Origin: Pseudomonas protegens
GTDB taxonomy: Bacteria > Pseudomonadota > Gammaproteobacteria > Pseudomonadales > Pseudomonadaceae
Assembly (NCBI RefSeq): GCF_003363755.1
Contig: NZ_CP031396.1
Location: forward strand, 2,108,001-2,172,000
Direction: 5' to 3'
Length of the DNA stretch: 64,000 nucleotides
Shown here: positions 8,460 to 17,293 of the stretch, one piece after another
Position numbering within the stretch: position 1 is the stretch's first letter
How the letters are laid out: the number at the start of each line of letters is the position of its first letter
Program-made: the position numbers and the translations under genes
Notes under the pieces: generated by a model
Database searches by the model: none
Told to the model about the DNA's origin: nothing
What the model saw: only the letters and a program-made list of their open reading frames with translations

Positions 8460-9241
8460 CTGCAACCCCAGAGCCATCCATTCACCGGGTCATGCACGAG
8501 ATCAAGCGCCGGCGCCTGGAAGTCTTGCGCGTCGTCGACCTGACCCCACGCATGCGCCGCATCACCCTCGGCGGGCCGGAGCTGGCCGGTTTCATCAGCC
8601 TGGGCAGCGACGATCATGTAAAGCTGCTGTTCCCGCAGAACGCCGAACAGCAAGCCGCCCTGGAAACCCTGGTGCTGGGCCCAGGCAAGGACAGCGGACC
8701 GATGCCCGCCATGCGCGACTACACCCCGCGCCGCTACGACCTGGAACAGGGCGAACTGGACATCGACTTCGTGCTCCATGGCGACGGCCCCGCTTCGACC
8801 TGGGCCGAGCAGGCCAAGCCGGGGCAGTACCTGCACATCGGCGGCCCGCGGGGGTCGATGATCGTGCCGGACATCTTCGACAGCTACTTGTTGATCGGCG
8901 ATGAAACGGCCCTGCCCGCCATAGCCCGACGCCTGGAAGAACTGCCGGCCGGACGCCGGGTATTGGCGGTGATCGAGGTTCAGGATCGAGCGGAGCGCCA
9001 GGCACTGCATAGCGCCGCCGAGGTCGAGGTGATCTGGGTGGAGCGTGATGGCGGCGCGCAGGACCTGATCAGCACTGTGCGTCAGTTGCAGGTCCCGCAA
9101 GGCAAGCTGTATGCCTGGGTGGCCACCGAGAGCAAGGTCTCGCGCCAGGTTCGTCGAGTGCTGCTGGATGAGCACCGGCTCAACGACGAATTCGTCAAGG
9201 CTGCCGGTTACTGGCGCCTGGACGGCAGCGAAGAACAATAG
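8456..9241 (+). CDS. Siderophore-interacting protein / NADPH-dependent ferric-chelate reductase
   Basis: A 261-residue flavoprotein of the ViuB/YqjH family, which reduces ferric siderophores in the cytoplasm with FAD and NAD(P)H. Visible features are the FAD-binding segment MRDYTPRRYD with the family's RxYT-like box, HGDGPASTWAEQAKPGQYLHIGGPRGS, the nucleotide-side GDETALPAIARRLEELP and the C-terminal WVATESKVSRQVRRVL. It is translationally coupled to the upstream PadR repressor, implying regulated iron release. A REP array begins 12 bases after its stop. Confidence 0.88.
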   Translation: MTATPEPSIHRVMHEIKRRRLEVLRVVDLTPRMRRITLGGPELAGFISLGSDDHVKLLFPQNAEQQAALETLVLGPGKDSGPMPAMRDYTPRRYDLEQGELDIDFVLHGDGPASTWAEQAKPGQYLHIGGPRGSMIVPDIFDSYLLIGDETALPAIARRLEELPAGRRVLAVIEVQDRAERQALHSAAEVEVIWVERDGGAQDLISTVRQLQVPQGKLYAWVATESKVSRQVRRVLLDEHRLNDEFVKAAGYWRLDGSEEQ

Positions 9242-9253
9242 GCCCGCCTCACG

Positions 9254-9407
9254 GTAGGAACTGGCACGCCAGCGAAGGCGATCTCAACGCCCCCTTCGCT
9301 GGCAAGCCGGCTCCTACGGAGTGGCCGGGAATGCATTTCCCTTGTAGGAACTGGCTTGCCAGCGAAAGCGGTCTCAAGGCCCGCTTCGCTGGCAAGCCGG
9401 GGCCTAC
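9254..9407. repeat. Two REPIN-type inverted pairs
   Basis: Two units (9254-9317 and 9344-9407) each start with GTAGGAACTGGC and end with a mirror-image copy GGCAAGCCGG...CTAC. They are typical Pseudomonas REP doublets. The right unit runs into the stop codon of the convergent membrane-protein gene. Confidence 0.85.
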
Positions 9408-10072
9408 CGGGGTTGCGCCGGGCGCTTGCCCAACCAGCGATCCAGGCCCAGCAACAACAACGACACCAGGACGAATCCCGCCAATATGCCCAGGGCATTG
9501 AGCAGCACTTGGGGATAGCCGAGCTTGTCCACAGCGATAAAAGGATAGGGGTACAGCCCCAGCACATTCCCGCGCAAGAGCAGATAGGCGAAATACAGTA
9601 TCGGATAAAGCATCCAAAAGCCGACGTGCCACAGCCGCAGCCCCCCCTTGGGCACACAGCACCACCAGTAGATCAGGAACAGCACCGGCATCACGTCGTG
9701 CAGCAACTCATCCGCCAGCCATTGCCAGCCCTGGGGATGCCACAGATGACGCAACAGCAGGCTGTACGCCAACCCCACCAGGACAATGCTCGCCGCTACC
9801 GCGCCACTGACCGCCGGACGCAACATGAACGCCTGCCCCCGGGAAATCCGCAGATTCAGGGCACAGGTCAGCACACTGGCCACCAAGGTATTGCTGAGTA
9901 CGGTGAAGAAGCTGAAGAAGTTCACCAGCCCACCCAGCAGGCTGGCCCCGGCCTCCCAGCGTAACAACAGAATCAGGTACAGCTGAACCGTCAGCCCCAG
10001 CCAACCCAGCACTGCGGCAATGGCGATCAGCCCGCGTCGGCTGAGCAGCCCCTGCAGCGATACACCGGCCAT
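9404..10072 (-). CDS. Pr6Pr-family integral membrane protein
   Basis: A 222-residue protein with six predicted membrane helices, matching the Pr6Pr (FAR-17a/AIG1-like) group. Recognisable parts are FFSFFTVLSNTLVA near residue 52, HDVMPVLFLIYWW in the middle and GNVLGLYPYPFIAVDKLGYPQVLLN toward the end. The biochemical role of bacterial members is unknown; eukaryotic relatives include lipid hydrolases with Thr/His active residues. The stop codon lies inside a REP repeat. A VF530-type gene lies 8 bases upstream of its start, so the two are probably one transcript. Confidence 0.8.
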   Translation of the reverse strand: MAGVSLQGLLSRRGLIAIAAVLGWLGLTVQLYLILLLRWEAGASLLGGLVNFFSFFTVLSNTLVASVLTCALNLRISRGQAFMLRPAVSGAVAASIVLVGLAYSLLLRHLWHPQGWQWLADELLHDVMPVLFLIYWWCCVPKGGLRLWHVGFWMLYPILYFAYLLLRGNVLGLYPYPFIAVDKLGYPQVLLNALGILAGFVLVSLLLLGLDRWLGKRPAQPR

Positions 10073-10080
10073 GGAATTCC

Positions 10081-10311
10081 TCAGAGCGGACGCTTGGTGC
10101 GCTGCAACTTCACGTAGAGCTTCTCGACCTTTTCCCGTGCCCAGGGTGTCTTGCGCAGGAAGGTCAGGCTCGACTTGATGCTCGGGTCACTTTTGAAGCA
10201 ACGGATATCGATGCGCTCGGCCAACCCCGACCATTCGTAGTGTTCCACCAGCGCCTTGAGGATCTGTTCCAGGGTTACGCCATGCAGCGGGTCGGTGTGG
10301 GTGTCGGTCAT
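10081..10311 (-). CDS. VF530 family DNA-binding protein (DUF2132)
   Basis: A 76-residue protein with the VF530 signature: [24 protein letters not shown], then INIRCF-like [26 protein letters not shown]. Members fold into a small helical domain and are reported or predicted to bind DNA. The start at 10311 gives the usual family length; the frame continues upstream without similarity. It probably leads a two-gene transcript with the downstream Pr6Pr membrane protein. Confidence 0.87.
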   Translation of the reverse strand: MTDTHTDPLHGVTLEQILKALVEHYEWSGLAERIDIRCFKSDPSIKSSLTFLRKTPWAREKVEKLYVKLQRTKRPL

Positions 10312-10463
10312 GCCAGGCCTTTGCGGGAAGAAAATAGGGAAAGCCGCGCACCTTAGCCGAGGCCATGCGCCCGCGCCAGAGCGCTGTTTTAACTGTAGCC
10401 GCCGTAGACAACCACGGCGATTGAGCATGAGAAGCAAAAAGTTCCTGGCTTTTCGCGATAAAA

Positions 10464-10486
10464 GAGATGTTATATTGTATCAATCA
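10464..10486 (+). promoter_or_regulatory. Zur-box-like operator upstream of the zinc receptor
   Basis: GATGTTATATTGTATCAAT resembles the gammaproteobacterial Zur consensus (GTTATA...TATAAC with flanking GA/TC). It lies about 95 bases before the TonB receptor start in an AT-rich stretch likely to hold the promoter. Recognition is by comparison with known Zur boxes. Confidence 0.65.
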
Positions 10487-10576
10487 ATAACAACTCACCC
10501 GCATCCTGGGCACCCCCGTGTCCTGCCTGTTTTCTGACTCAAAGCGCGCTGCGCAACGCTTGCCAAGGAATGACCG

Positions 10577-12616
10577 ATGTCCCTTTCAGTCCCTCGCCCT
10601 TCCCGCTCTTTACTGTGGCGCCTGTCGCCGCTGTCCGCCGCCTTGCTGATTGCCTCCCAGGCCCAGGCCCTGGATTTGCCCCAGCAAGTCATCACCGCCA
10701 ATCCTCTGGGCAGCACTGAGCTGGCCGCCCCCACCACCGTGCTGGAAGGCGATCAACTGACCCTGCAACAGAAAGGCAGCCTCGGTGAAACCCTGAACAA
10801 GCAGCCGGGTGTGTCTTCGTCCTACTTCGGTCCCGGTGCCAGCCGCCCGGTGATTCGTGGCCTGGACGGTGACCGCATCCGCATCCTGCAAAATGGCATC
10901 GGCGCCCTGGATGCCTCGTCGCTGTCCTACGACCACGCCGTGCCTCTGGACCCGGTCAACGTTGAACGCATCGAAATCGTTCGTGGCCCGGCAGCCTTGC
11001 TGTACGGCGGCAACGCCATTGGCGGGGTCATCAACAGCTTCGACAACCGCATTCCCACCAAAGCCATCGAGGGTATTCACGGGGCCGGTGAACTGCGCTA
11101 CGGCGGCGCCGACACCACCCGCAGCAGCGCCGGAAAACTGGAAGCCGGCGACGGCACCTTCGCTCTGCACCTGGACGCCAACTCCCGGCAGTTCAATGAC
11201 CTGAAGATTCCCGGCTACGCCCGCAGCCGCCACGCGCCAGCGAGCGAAGATGGCGACGGCAAGAAAGGCCGCCTGGGCAACAGCGACGGACGCCAGGACG
11301 GCGGCGCCATCGGCGGTTCCTACACCTGGGACGACGGTTATGCCGGCCTGTCCTACAGCAACTACGACGCCAACTACGGCTCACCCGCCGAAGACGACGT
11401 GCGTATCCGCATGAAGCAGGATCATTACGCCTTTGCCTCGGAGCTGCGCAACCTGCAAGGCCCGTTCAGCTCGCTCAAGTTCAACGCCGGCTACACCGAC
11501 TATGAGCACCGGGAGATCGAAGGCGGTGAAACCGGCACCACCTTCAAGAACAAGGGTTACGAGGCGCGGGTCGAGGCTCGGCACCTGCCCATCGGCCCGC
11601 TGGAAGGCGTGATCGGCGCCCAGGTCAATCGCAACGAGTTTTCCGCCCTGGGTGAAGAAGCCTTCGTGCCGAAGACCGATACCAACAGCGGCGCCCTGTT
11701 CATTCTTGAAGAACTGCAAGCCACCGAGCGCCTGAAACTCAGCCTCGGCGGGCGCCTGGAACACACCACCGTGGACCCGGACGGCAAAGGCAACGAGCGT
11801 TTTGCCCAGGCCGACAAGTCCAGCAGCTTCACTGCCGGCAGCCTGTCCTCCGGCGCGGTCTATACCCTGACACCGGTGTGGTCCCTGGCCGCGACCCTGG
11901 GCTACACCGAACGCGCCCCGACCTTCTATGAGCTGTATGCCAACGGCGCCCACGTCGCCACCGGCACCTATGAGCTGGGCAACGCCAAGCTGTCCAAGGA
12001 AAAGGCCGTGTCCAGCGACCTGGCCCTGCGCTTTGACAACGGCACCCACAAAGGCAGCGTCGGGGTGTTCTACAGCCACTTCTCCAACTACATCGGCCTG
12101 CTGGGCACGGGGCGCACCCTGAACGATGAAGGCGAAGAAGAGGCAGGTGCAATTCCGGAATACGCCTACAGCGGAGTACGAGCACGCTTCACCGGGATCG
12201 AAGCCCAGGATCGCTGGAGCCTGGGAGAAAGCGCCTACGGCAAGTTCGCCCTGGATCTGTCCGGCGACTACACCCGGGCCAAGAACCTCGACAATGGCCA
12301 GTACCTGCCGCGCATTGCCCCGCTGCGCCTGAACAGCGGCCTGCTCTGGGAACTGGATCGCTGGCAGGCGCGCCTGGATGTGCAGCATGCCGCCGGCCAG
12401 GGCCGAGTGCCGGACCACGAAAGCAGCACCGATGGCTACACCACCTTTGGCGCCAGTGCCGGTTATCGCTTCGATATTGGCCGTAGCCAGTGGCTGGCCT
12501 TCGTCAAGGGCGAGAACCTGACCAACCAGACCGTGCGCTACGCCAGCTCGATTCTGCGGGATATCGCCCCGGCCGCCGGGCGCAGTGTGGAAGTGGGGTT
12601 GCGTACCACCTTCTAA
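10577..12616 (+). CDS. znuD: ZnuD-type zinc-regulated TonB-dependent receptor
   Basis: A 679-residue outer-membrane receptor. Residues 1-32 form a signal peptide (ending AQALDLPQQ); a plug domain follows with SRPVIRGLDGDRIRILQNG and YDHAVPLDPVNVERIEIVRGPAALLYGGNAIGG split over residues 95-155, and a 22-strand barrel ends in the terminal Phe (GLRTTF). The plug closely matches Neisseria ZnuD, which imports zinc under Zur control. The extracellular His-rich loop of ZnuD is replaced here by an Asp/His-containing acidic loop (HAPASEDGDGKKG). A Zur-like box upstream supports zinc uptake. Copper or heme transport is less likely. Confidence 0.87.
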   Translation: MSLSVPRPSRSLLWRLSPLSAALLIASQAQALDLPQQVITANPLGSTELAAPTTVLEGDQLTLQQKGSLGETLNKQPGVSSSYFGPGASRPVIRGLDGDRIRILQNGIGALDASSLSYDHAVPLDPVNVERIEIVRGPAALLYGGNAIGGVINSFDNRIPTKAIEGIHGAGELRYGGADTTRSSAGKLEAGDGTFALHLDANSRQFNDLKIPGYARSRHAPASEDGDGKKGRLGNSDGRQDGGAIGGSYTWDDGYAGLSYSNYDANYGSPAEDDVRIRMKQDHYAFASELRNLQGPFSSLKFNAGYTDYEHREIEGGETGTTFKNKGYEARVEARHLPIGPLEGVIGAQVNRNEFSALGEEAFVPKTDTNSGALFILEELQATERLKLSLGGRLEHTTVDPDGKGNERFAQADKSSSFTAGSLSSGAVYTLTPVWSLAATLGYTERAPTFYELYANGAHVATGTYELGNAKLSKEKAVSSDLALRFDNGTHKGSVGVFYSHFSNYIGLLGTGRTLNDEGEEEAGAIPEYAYSGVRARFTGIEAQDRWSLGESAYGKFALDLSGDYTRAKNLDNGQYLPRIAPLRLNSGLLWELDRWQARLDVQHAAGQGRVPDHESSTDGYTTFGASAGYRFDIGRSQWLAFVKGENLTNQTVRYASSILRDIAPAAGRSVEVGLRTTF

Positions 12617-12623
12617 GGCCCCG

Positions 12624-12666
12624 TTCGCCAGCAAGCCGGCACCTACAAGAGGCAGGTGCCGGCGAA
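12624..12666. repeat. REP hairpin
   Basis: TTCGCCAGCAAGCCGGCACCT pairs with AGGTGCCGGCGAA in mirror image between convergent genes; it may also serve as a terminator. Confidence 0.8.
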
Positions 12667-12672
12667 GCGGCC

Positions 12673-14061
12673 TCAGCGGTAACGTCGCGGATCAGCCTCG
12701 ATCAAGCTGGCCAACTGAGTCAGGGCAAAACGCAACTCGTCCTGGGTCGTCGGCGACATCAGCACCACCCGCACACAACGGGAGCTGGCACCGCGTTCCA
12801 CCTGGAACTGGCTGCCGCTCATCACCAGCACGCCATTGGCTCGGGCCAGGGTGGCGAACTCATCGCCAGTCCAGGGCTCCGGCAAGGTCAGCCACAGGTG
12901 ATAGCTGTGGGGCTGAGTCTCGATCTCCAGGCCGGCAAACACTTCCCGGGCTATCGCCTGACGCGCCGCCGCTTCGTTGCGCTGAGTCTGCACCAGCTTG
13001 CGGTCCAATCCCTCGACAATCACGTTGCTGGCCAATTGCGCGGTCAGGGGCGAGGGCATCCACACGCTGCTGCGGACCATCGAGCTCAGGCGCGACAGCA
13101 ACTTGGGCGGGCTGTAGAGATAACCCACGCGCAACGCCGGCATGATCGCCTTGGACAGGCTGGTGAGGTACACCGAACGCTGCGGCGCATAGCTGGAAAG
13201 CGGTTTGATCGACGGATCGGTGGCGAGAAAGCCGTAGATATCGTCGTCGATGATCAAAAAGTCGAACTCTTCGGCAATCGCTGCAATCTGCGCCCGGCGC
13301 TGGGGTGACATGATCGCCGTGGTGGGGTTCTGGCAACTGGCGACGCACACCAGCAGCGCCGGTTTTTCCCGCAGGCACTGCTCGCGCAAGGCCTCGGGAA
13401 TCATCCCCTGCTCGTCCATTGCCACGCCCCGCAGGCGCCGCTCCAGGCCGTGGGCCACGGAGATGATGCCCGGGTAGGTCAAGGATTCGCAGAGCAGCAG
13501 ATCGCCGGCATTGCTCAAGGCGCTGATGGCCACCATCAAGCCGTGCTGGGCACCGGCAGTCATCACCACCTGTTGCCAATGGACTTCGGGCAGGGAATGG
13601 CGCAGCCACTGGGCTCCGGCTTCACGATGGGCCGGATGACCACCGTCGGGGGCGTAGTCCAGGGCACGACCGAAATCGCTGCTGCGGGCCATGCCCACCA
13701 ACGCGCCGCGCAACCAGTACTCCAGGGTTTCGCTGTAAGGCTTGATGATCGATAGATCCAGGGCTTCGGACTGCCCCAGGGACAGCGACGGTGCACTGGA
13801 ACCTTCCGGCAACACCAGCGGCGGCTGCGCCAGCACATAAGTGCCGCGCCCGACTTCGCCCTGCACCAGCCCGCGCCGCTGAGCTTCGCTGTAGGCGCGG
13901 CTGATGGTGCCGGGGGTGACATTGAGGGTCACCGCCAGCTCGCGCAAGGTCGGCAAGCGGTCACCGTCGTTCAACAGGCCGCTGCTGATGTCCCGCGCCA
14001 AGGCGTCGGCAATGGACAGGTAGACCGGCTGATTGAACTCGCTTAACTGGGGAACCCACAT
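12673..14061 (-). CDS. MocR/PdxR-type GntR regulator with aminotransferase domain
   Basis: A 462-residue regulator. Residues 10-75 form a GntR winged helix (ADALARDISSGLLNDGDRLPTLRELA, then TPGTISRAYSEAQRRGLV). Residues 110-460 form a fold-type I aminotransferase domain with IIDDDIYGFL and the PLP lysine K304 in TSLSKAIMPALRVGYL. Such proteins bind PLP and usually control amino acid or vitamin genes. It is divergent from the BenE-type transporter at 14356, and palindromes in the 294-base gap make that gene its likely target. It may also regulate itself. Confidence 0.9.
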   Translation of the reverse strand: MWVPQLSEFNQPVYLSIADALARDISSGLLNDGDRLPTLRELAVTLNVTPGTISRAYSEAQRRGLVQGEVGRGTYVLAQPPLVLPEGSSAPSLSLGQSEALDLSIIKPYSETLEYWLRGALVGMARSSDFGRALDYAPDGGHPAHREAGAQWLRHSLPEVHWQQVVMTAGAQHGLMVAISALSNAGDLLLCESLTYPGIISVAHGLERRLRGVAMDEQGMIPEALREQCLREKPALLVCVASCQNPTTAIMSPQRRAQIAAIAEEFDFLIIDDDIYGFLATDPSIKPLSSYAPQRSVYLTSLSKAIMPALRVGYLYSPPKLLSRLSSMVRSSVWMPSPLTAQLASNVIVEGLDRKLVQTQRNEAAARQAIAREVFAGLEIETQPHSYHLWLTLPEPWTGDEFATLARANGVLVMSGSQFQVERGASSRCVRVVLMSPTTQDELRFALTQLASLIEADPRRYR

Positions 14062-14133
14062 GGAGGCTGATCACCATCGGCTGCATTGAAGTGGGCCGGA
14101 GCATATCACAGGCCTGCACTCGCCTTTAACGTC

Positions 14134-14299
14134 GACTCAATCGAGCTATTGATTCGATGAAAAGACAAATGAAAAAACTGCAGGCGACTCGAAAGCCTTA
14201 TTCATGATCAATATAAATAGTTTTAAATCAGTCACTTATATAAAAACAAAGGACTTCTCAAAGAAATCTTTCCAGAGAAACAATTGAATCGATTCAATT
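14134..14299. promoter_or_regulatory. Palindromic operator candidates between MocR and BenE genes
   Basis: AATTGAATCGATTCAATT at 14282-14299 is a perfect 18-bp palindrome. Related half-sites occur at 14134-14147 (CGACTCAATCGAG), 14150-14161 (TTGATTCGATGA) and 14328-14340 (AATCGACTCAATC). The shared core TCAATCGA/TCGATTGA suggests one regulator, plausibly the adjacent MocR protein. Confidence 0.55.
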
Positions 14300-14355
14300 C
14301 ATTGAAATACACTCAGCCAGCACCAACCCAATCGACTCAATCCTTCTTCCACTCC

Positions 14356-15576
14356 ATGCCCAGTCGAGATGCCATGCACAGTCTCAGCAAGGACCTGTCC
14401 CTCTCCGCCGTGATCGCCGGCCTGATCGCCGTGATCATTTCCTACGCCGGCCCCTTGATCATCGTGTTCCAGGCCGCCCGCGAAGCCCACTTGCCCAGTG
14501 ACCAGGTGTCGTCCTGGATCTGGGCCATCTCCATCGGCAGCGGCCTCACCGGCCTGCTGCTGAGCTGGCGCCTGAAGGTGCCGGTGATCACCGCCTGGTC
14601 AACCCCCGGCGCGGCGCTGCTGGTATCGATGCTGCCCACGGTGTCGCTGCCCCAGGCCATCGGTGCCTATATAGTCGCCTCGCTGATCATTGCCGTGGTC
14701 GGGCTGTCCGGGGCCTTCGACAAACTCATGAGCCGCCTGCCCAAAGCCATTGCCGCGGCCATGCTGGCGGGCATCCTGTTCCGCTTCGGCGCCGAGCTGT
14801 TCACTTCGGTCACCGTGCAACCGGCCCTGGTGCTGGCGATGATCGCGGCCTATCTGCTGGGCAAACGCTTCTCGCCACGCTACGCGATCCTGGCAGTGCT
14901 GCTGGTGGGCTGCGCCGTGGCCGCCGGCCTCGGCAATTTCAATGGCGGCTCCATCACCCTGGCGCTGGCCAAACCGATCTTCACCGCCCCCGAGTGGAAC
15001 TGGCACGCCATCATCAACATCGGCCTGCCCCTGGCCCTGGTGACCCTCACCGGGCAATACGTGCCGGGCATGGCGGTGATGCGCAGCGCCGGCTACACCA
15101 CCCCGGCGCGCTCGATCGTGTCCTGGACCGCCATCACCTCGGCGCTGCTGGCGCCCTTCGGCTCCCACGGCATCAACCTTGCCGCCATCACCGCCGCCAT
15201 CTGCACCGGTCGCGAAGCCCACGAAGACAAGGACAAACGCTACATCGCCGGGATCGCCTGCGGCCTGTTCTACATCCTCATGGGGATTTTCGGCGCGACC
15301 CTGGCCTCGGTGTTCGCCGCCCTGCCCAAGGAGCTGATCGCGGCCCTGGCCGGCCTCGCCCTGTTCGGCGCCATCAGCGCCGGGCTCAGCGGCGCCATGG
15401 CCGATGAGAAACAGCGTGAAGCCGCGCTGATCACCTTCCTGGTCACCGCCTCGGGCATGAGCTTTCTCGGCCTGGCCGCCGCGTTCTGGGGGTTGATCTT
15501 CGGCCTGGTGGCGCACTTCGCCCTGAGCTACACCCGGCAGAAACAATCCCTCGCCGGGGCCACCGCCCCGCGCTGA
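14356..15576 (+). CDS. benE: BenE-family benzoate/H+ symporter-like transporter
   Basis: A 406-residue inner-membrane protein with about 12 helices. It matches BenE: DLSLSAVIAGLIAVIISYAGP at the start, the WSTPGAALL signature in the first half, LTGQYVPGMAVMRSAGY and GSHGINLAAITAAICTG later. Family members import benzoate, but members outside ben clusters are common and no benzoate catabolic genes are present here, so the substrate is uncertain. A TTG frame extension to 14284 would overlap the palindrome; ATG 14356 (or 14374) starts the conserved part. It is divergent from a MocR regulator. Confidence 0.82.
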   Translation: MPSRDAMHSLSKDLSLSAVIAGLIAVIISYAGPLIIVFQAAREAHLPSDQVSSWIWAISIGSGLTGLLLSWRLKVPVITAWSTPGAALLVSMLPTVSLPQAIGAYIVASLIIAVVGLSGAFDKLMSRLPKAIAAAMLAGILFRFGAELFTSVTVQPALVLAMIAAYLLGKRFSPRYAILAVLLVGCAVAAGLGNFNGGSITLALAKPIFTAPEWNWHAIINIGLPLALVTLTGQYVPGMAVMRSAGYTTPARSIVSWTAITSALLAPFGSHGINLAAITAAICTGREAHEDKDKRYIAGIACGLFYILMGIFGATLASVFAALPKELIAALAGLALFGAISAGLSGAMADEKQREAALITFLVTASGMSFLGLAAAFWGLIFGLVAHFALSYTRQKQSLAGATAPR

Positions 15577-15590
15577 ACCTGCCCGGGCCC

Positions 15591-15603
15591 GGTAACTGTT
15601 ACC
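15591..15603. promoter_or_regulatory. GntR (LacI-type)-like palindrome upstream of oprB
   Basis: GGTAACTGTTACC is a perfect palindrome around one central T. It resembles the gluconate repressor GntR sites built on GGTAAC/GTTACC. Position upstream of oprB-gcd supports a role in glucose-pathway control (inference). Confidence 0.5.
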
Positions 15604-15609
15604 GAATCC

Positions 15610-15692
15610 GAAACGGTTCATGTCAATAAAAGCGCTTTCTCTTGATGAGACGGCGCTTTATCCTTAGCCCCCTAATAAAGCTGAACCGTTTC
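15610..15692. promoter_or_regulatory. Distant inverted operator pair upstream of oprB
   Basis: GAAACGGTTCA (15610-15620) and TGAACCGTTTC (15682-15692) are exact reverse complements 61 bases apart. Each is close to the TGAAACCGGTTTCA site of the LacI-type repressor PtxS but two bases shorter. Spacing would allow looping or flank a promoter. Confidence 0.5.
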
Positions 15693-15797
15693 ATCTTTCC
15701 CTTTGAAATCAGTGGCCTGCCGTCCTCGATCAACCCGTATCGATGCCACGTGCCGCGCCCTTGCTTCTGCCTATTCCTAGAAAAAGACCTGACTCGA

Positions 15798-17177
15798 ATG
15801 CCTATGCCTACTTTTCAGCGCCTAAAAGACAGCGCTGTCCTGACTCCCGTTGCCCTGCCCAAGACCCTGAGCCTGCTCGGCGCCCTGGGGTTTGCCGCCT
15901 GCGCCCAGGCCGCCCCGGCCTTCGACAGCGACTCGTCCTGGATGCTCGGCGACTGGAACGGCACGCGCACGGAACTGGCGAACAAGGGCTACGACTTCAA
16001 GGTCGACTACGTCGGCGAAATGGGCGCCAACCTGCATGGCGGCTACGACCATGACCGCACCGCGCGCTACAGCGACCAGTTCGCCTTCGGCAGCCACCTG
16101 GACCTGCAGAAGATCCTTGGCTGGGATGACGCCGAGTTCCAACTGACCGTGACCAAGCGCGACGGCGACAACATCAGCAACGACCGGATCAACGATCCAC
16201 GGGTCGGCGGCTTCACCTCGGCCCAGGAAGTCTGGGGCCGTGGCCAGACCTGGCGCCTGACGCAGATGTGGTACCAGCAGAAATTCTTCGACCAGAAGCT
16301 CGACATCAAGGCCGGCCGCTTCGGCCAGGGCGAAGACTTCAACAGCTTCCCCTGCGACTTCCAGAACCTGGCGTTCTGCGGTTCCCAGGTGGGCAACTGG
16401 GCCGGCAGCGTCTGGTACAACTGGCCGGTCAGCCAGTGGGCGCTGCGGGTCAAATACCACCTGACTCCAGAGGTCTACGCGCAGATCGGCGCCTATGAAC
16501 AGAACCCGTCGAACCTGGACCGCGACAACGGCTTCAAGCTCAGCGGCAGTGGCACCCAGGGCACCCTGTTGCCGGTGGAGTTGGTGTGGACACCGAAACT
16601 CAACGGCCTGGCCGGTGAGTACCGCGCCGGCTACTACTACAGCAGCGCCAAGGCCAGCGACCTGTACAAGGACAGCAACGGCCAGAGCGCGGCCCTGAGC
16701 GGCGAAGCCTACCGCAGCAGCTCAAGCAAGCACGGCCTGTGGTTCGGCGCGCAACAGCAAGTCACCAGCGTGGCCAGCGACCACTCCCGCGGCCTGAGCC
16801 TGTTCGCCAACGTCACCGCCCACGACAAGAAGACCAACGCCATCGACAACTACGTCCAGGCCGGCCTGGTCTACAAGGGCCTGTTCGATGCCCGCGCCAA
16901 GGACGACATCGGCTTTGCCCTGGCCCGAGTCCACGTCAACCCGGCGTACCGCAAGAACGCCCAGGCCCGCAACCAGGCCCGCGCGATCTACGCCTACGAC
17001 GACCCCGGCTACCTGCCGCCCCAGGACACCGAATACAGCGCCGAGCTGTACTACGGCGTGCACCTGGCCAACTGGCTGACCGTGCGCCCCAACCTGCAAT
17101 ACATCCGTCATCCCGGTGGCGTCAGCCAGGTGGACGACGCGCTGATCGGCGGGATCAAGATCCAGAGTTCGTTCTAA
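15798..17177 (+). CDS. oprB: OprB-family carbohydrate-selective porin
   Basis: A 459-residue outer-membrane porin with a signal peptide ending near AQA-APAF (residue 38). The start of the mature part, SWMLGDWNGTRTELANKGY, is the OprB hallmark. Further family blocks are SNDRINDPRVGG-like segments, QMWYQQKF, the disulfide-forming pair in FPCDFQNLAFCGSQVG, and a C-terminal Phe (IQSSF). It admits glucose and related sugars. It lies 116 bases upstream of gcd in the same direction, linking uptake to periplasmic oxidation. ATG 15798 was chosen; the open frame to 15642 adds no signal-like sequence. Confidence 0.9.
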   Translation: MPMPTFQRLKDSAVLTPVALPKTLSLLGALGFAACAQAAPAFDSDSSWMLGDWNGTRTELANKGYDFKVDYVGEMGANLHGGYDHDRTARYSDQFAFGSHLDLQKILGWDDAEFQLTVTKRDGDNISNDRINDPRVGGFTSAQEVWGRGQTWRLTQMWYQQKFFDQKLDIKAGRFGQGEDFNSFPCDFQNLAFCGSQVGNWAGSVWYNWPVSQWALRVKYHLTPEVYAQIGAYEQNPSNLDRDNGFKLSGSGTQGTLLPVELVWTPKLNGLAGEYRAGYYYSSAKASDLYKDSNGQSAALSGEAYRSSSSKHGLWFGAQQQVTSVASDHSRGLSLFANVTAHDKKTNAIDNYVQAGLVYKGLFDARAKDDIGFALARVHVNPAYRKNAQARNQARAIYAYDDPGYLPPQDTEYSAELYYGVHLANWLTVRPNLQYIRHPGGVSQVDDALIGGIKIQSSF

Positions 17178-17293
17178 AGCCGCGAGGCAGAAACGACGCC
17201 ATTCACAGTTTTCAGCTGAACCAAGCCCGCGCCTGATCGTCATCTACAGTGAACAAGCGCGGGAACACTCTTAACGTCACGGAGAACCACACT

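Noticed and set aside
14284..14355. TTG start for the BenE-type transporter
   Set aside because: It lies inside an 18-base palindrome and lacks a ribosome site; the conserved protein begins at or after 14356.
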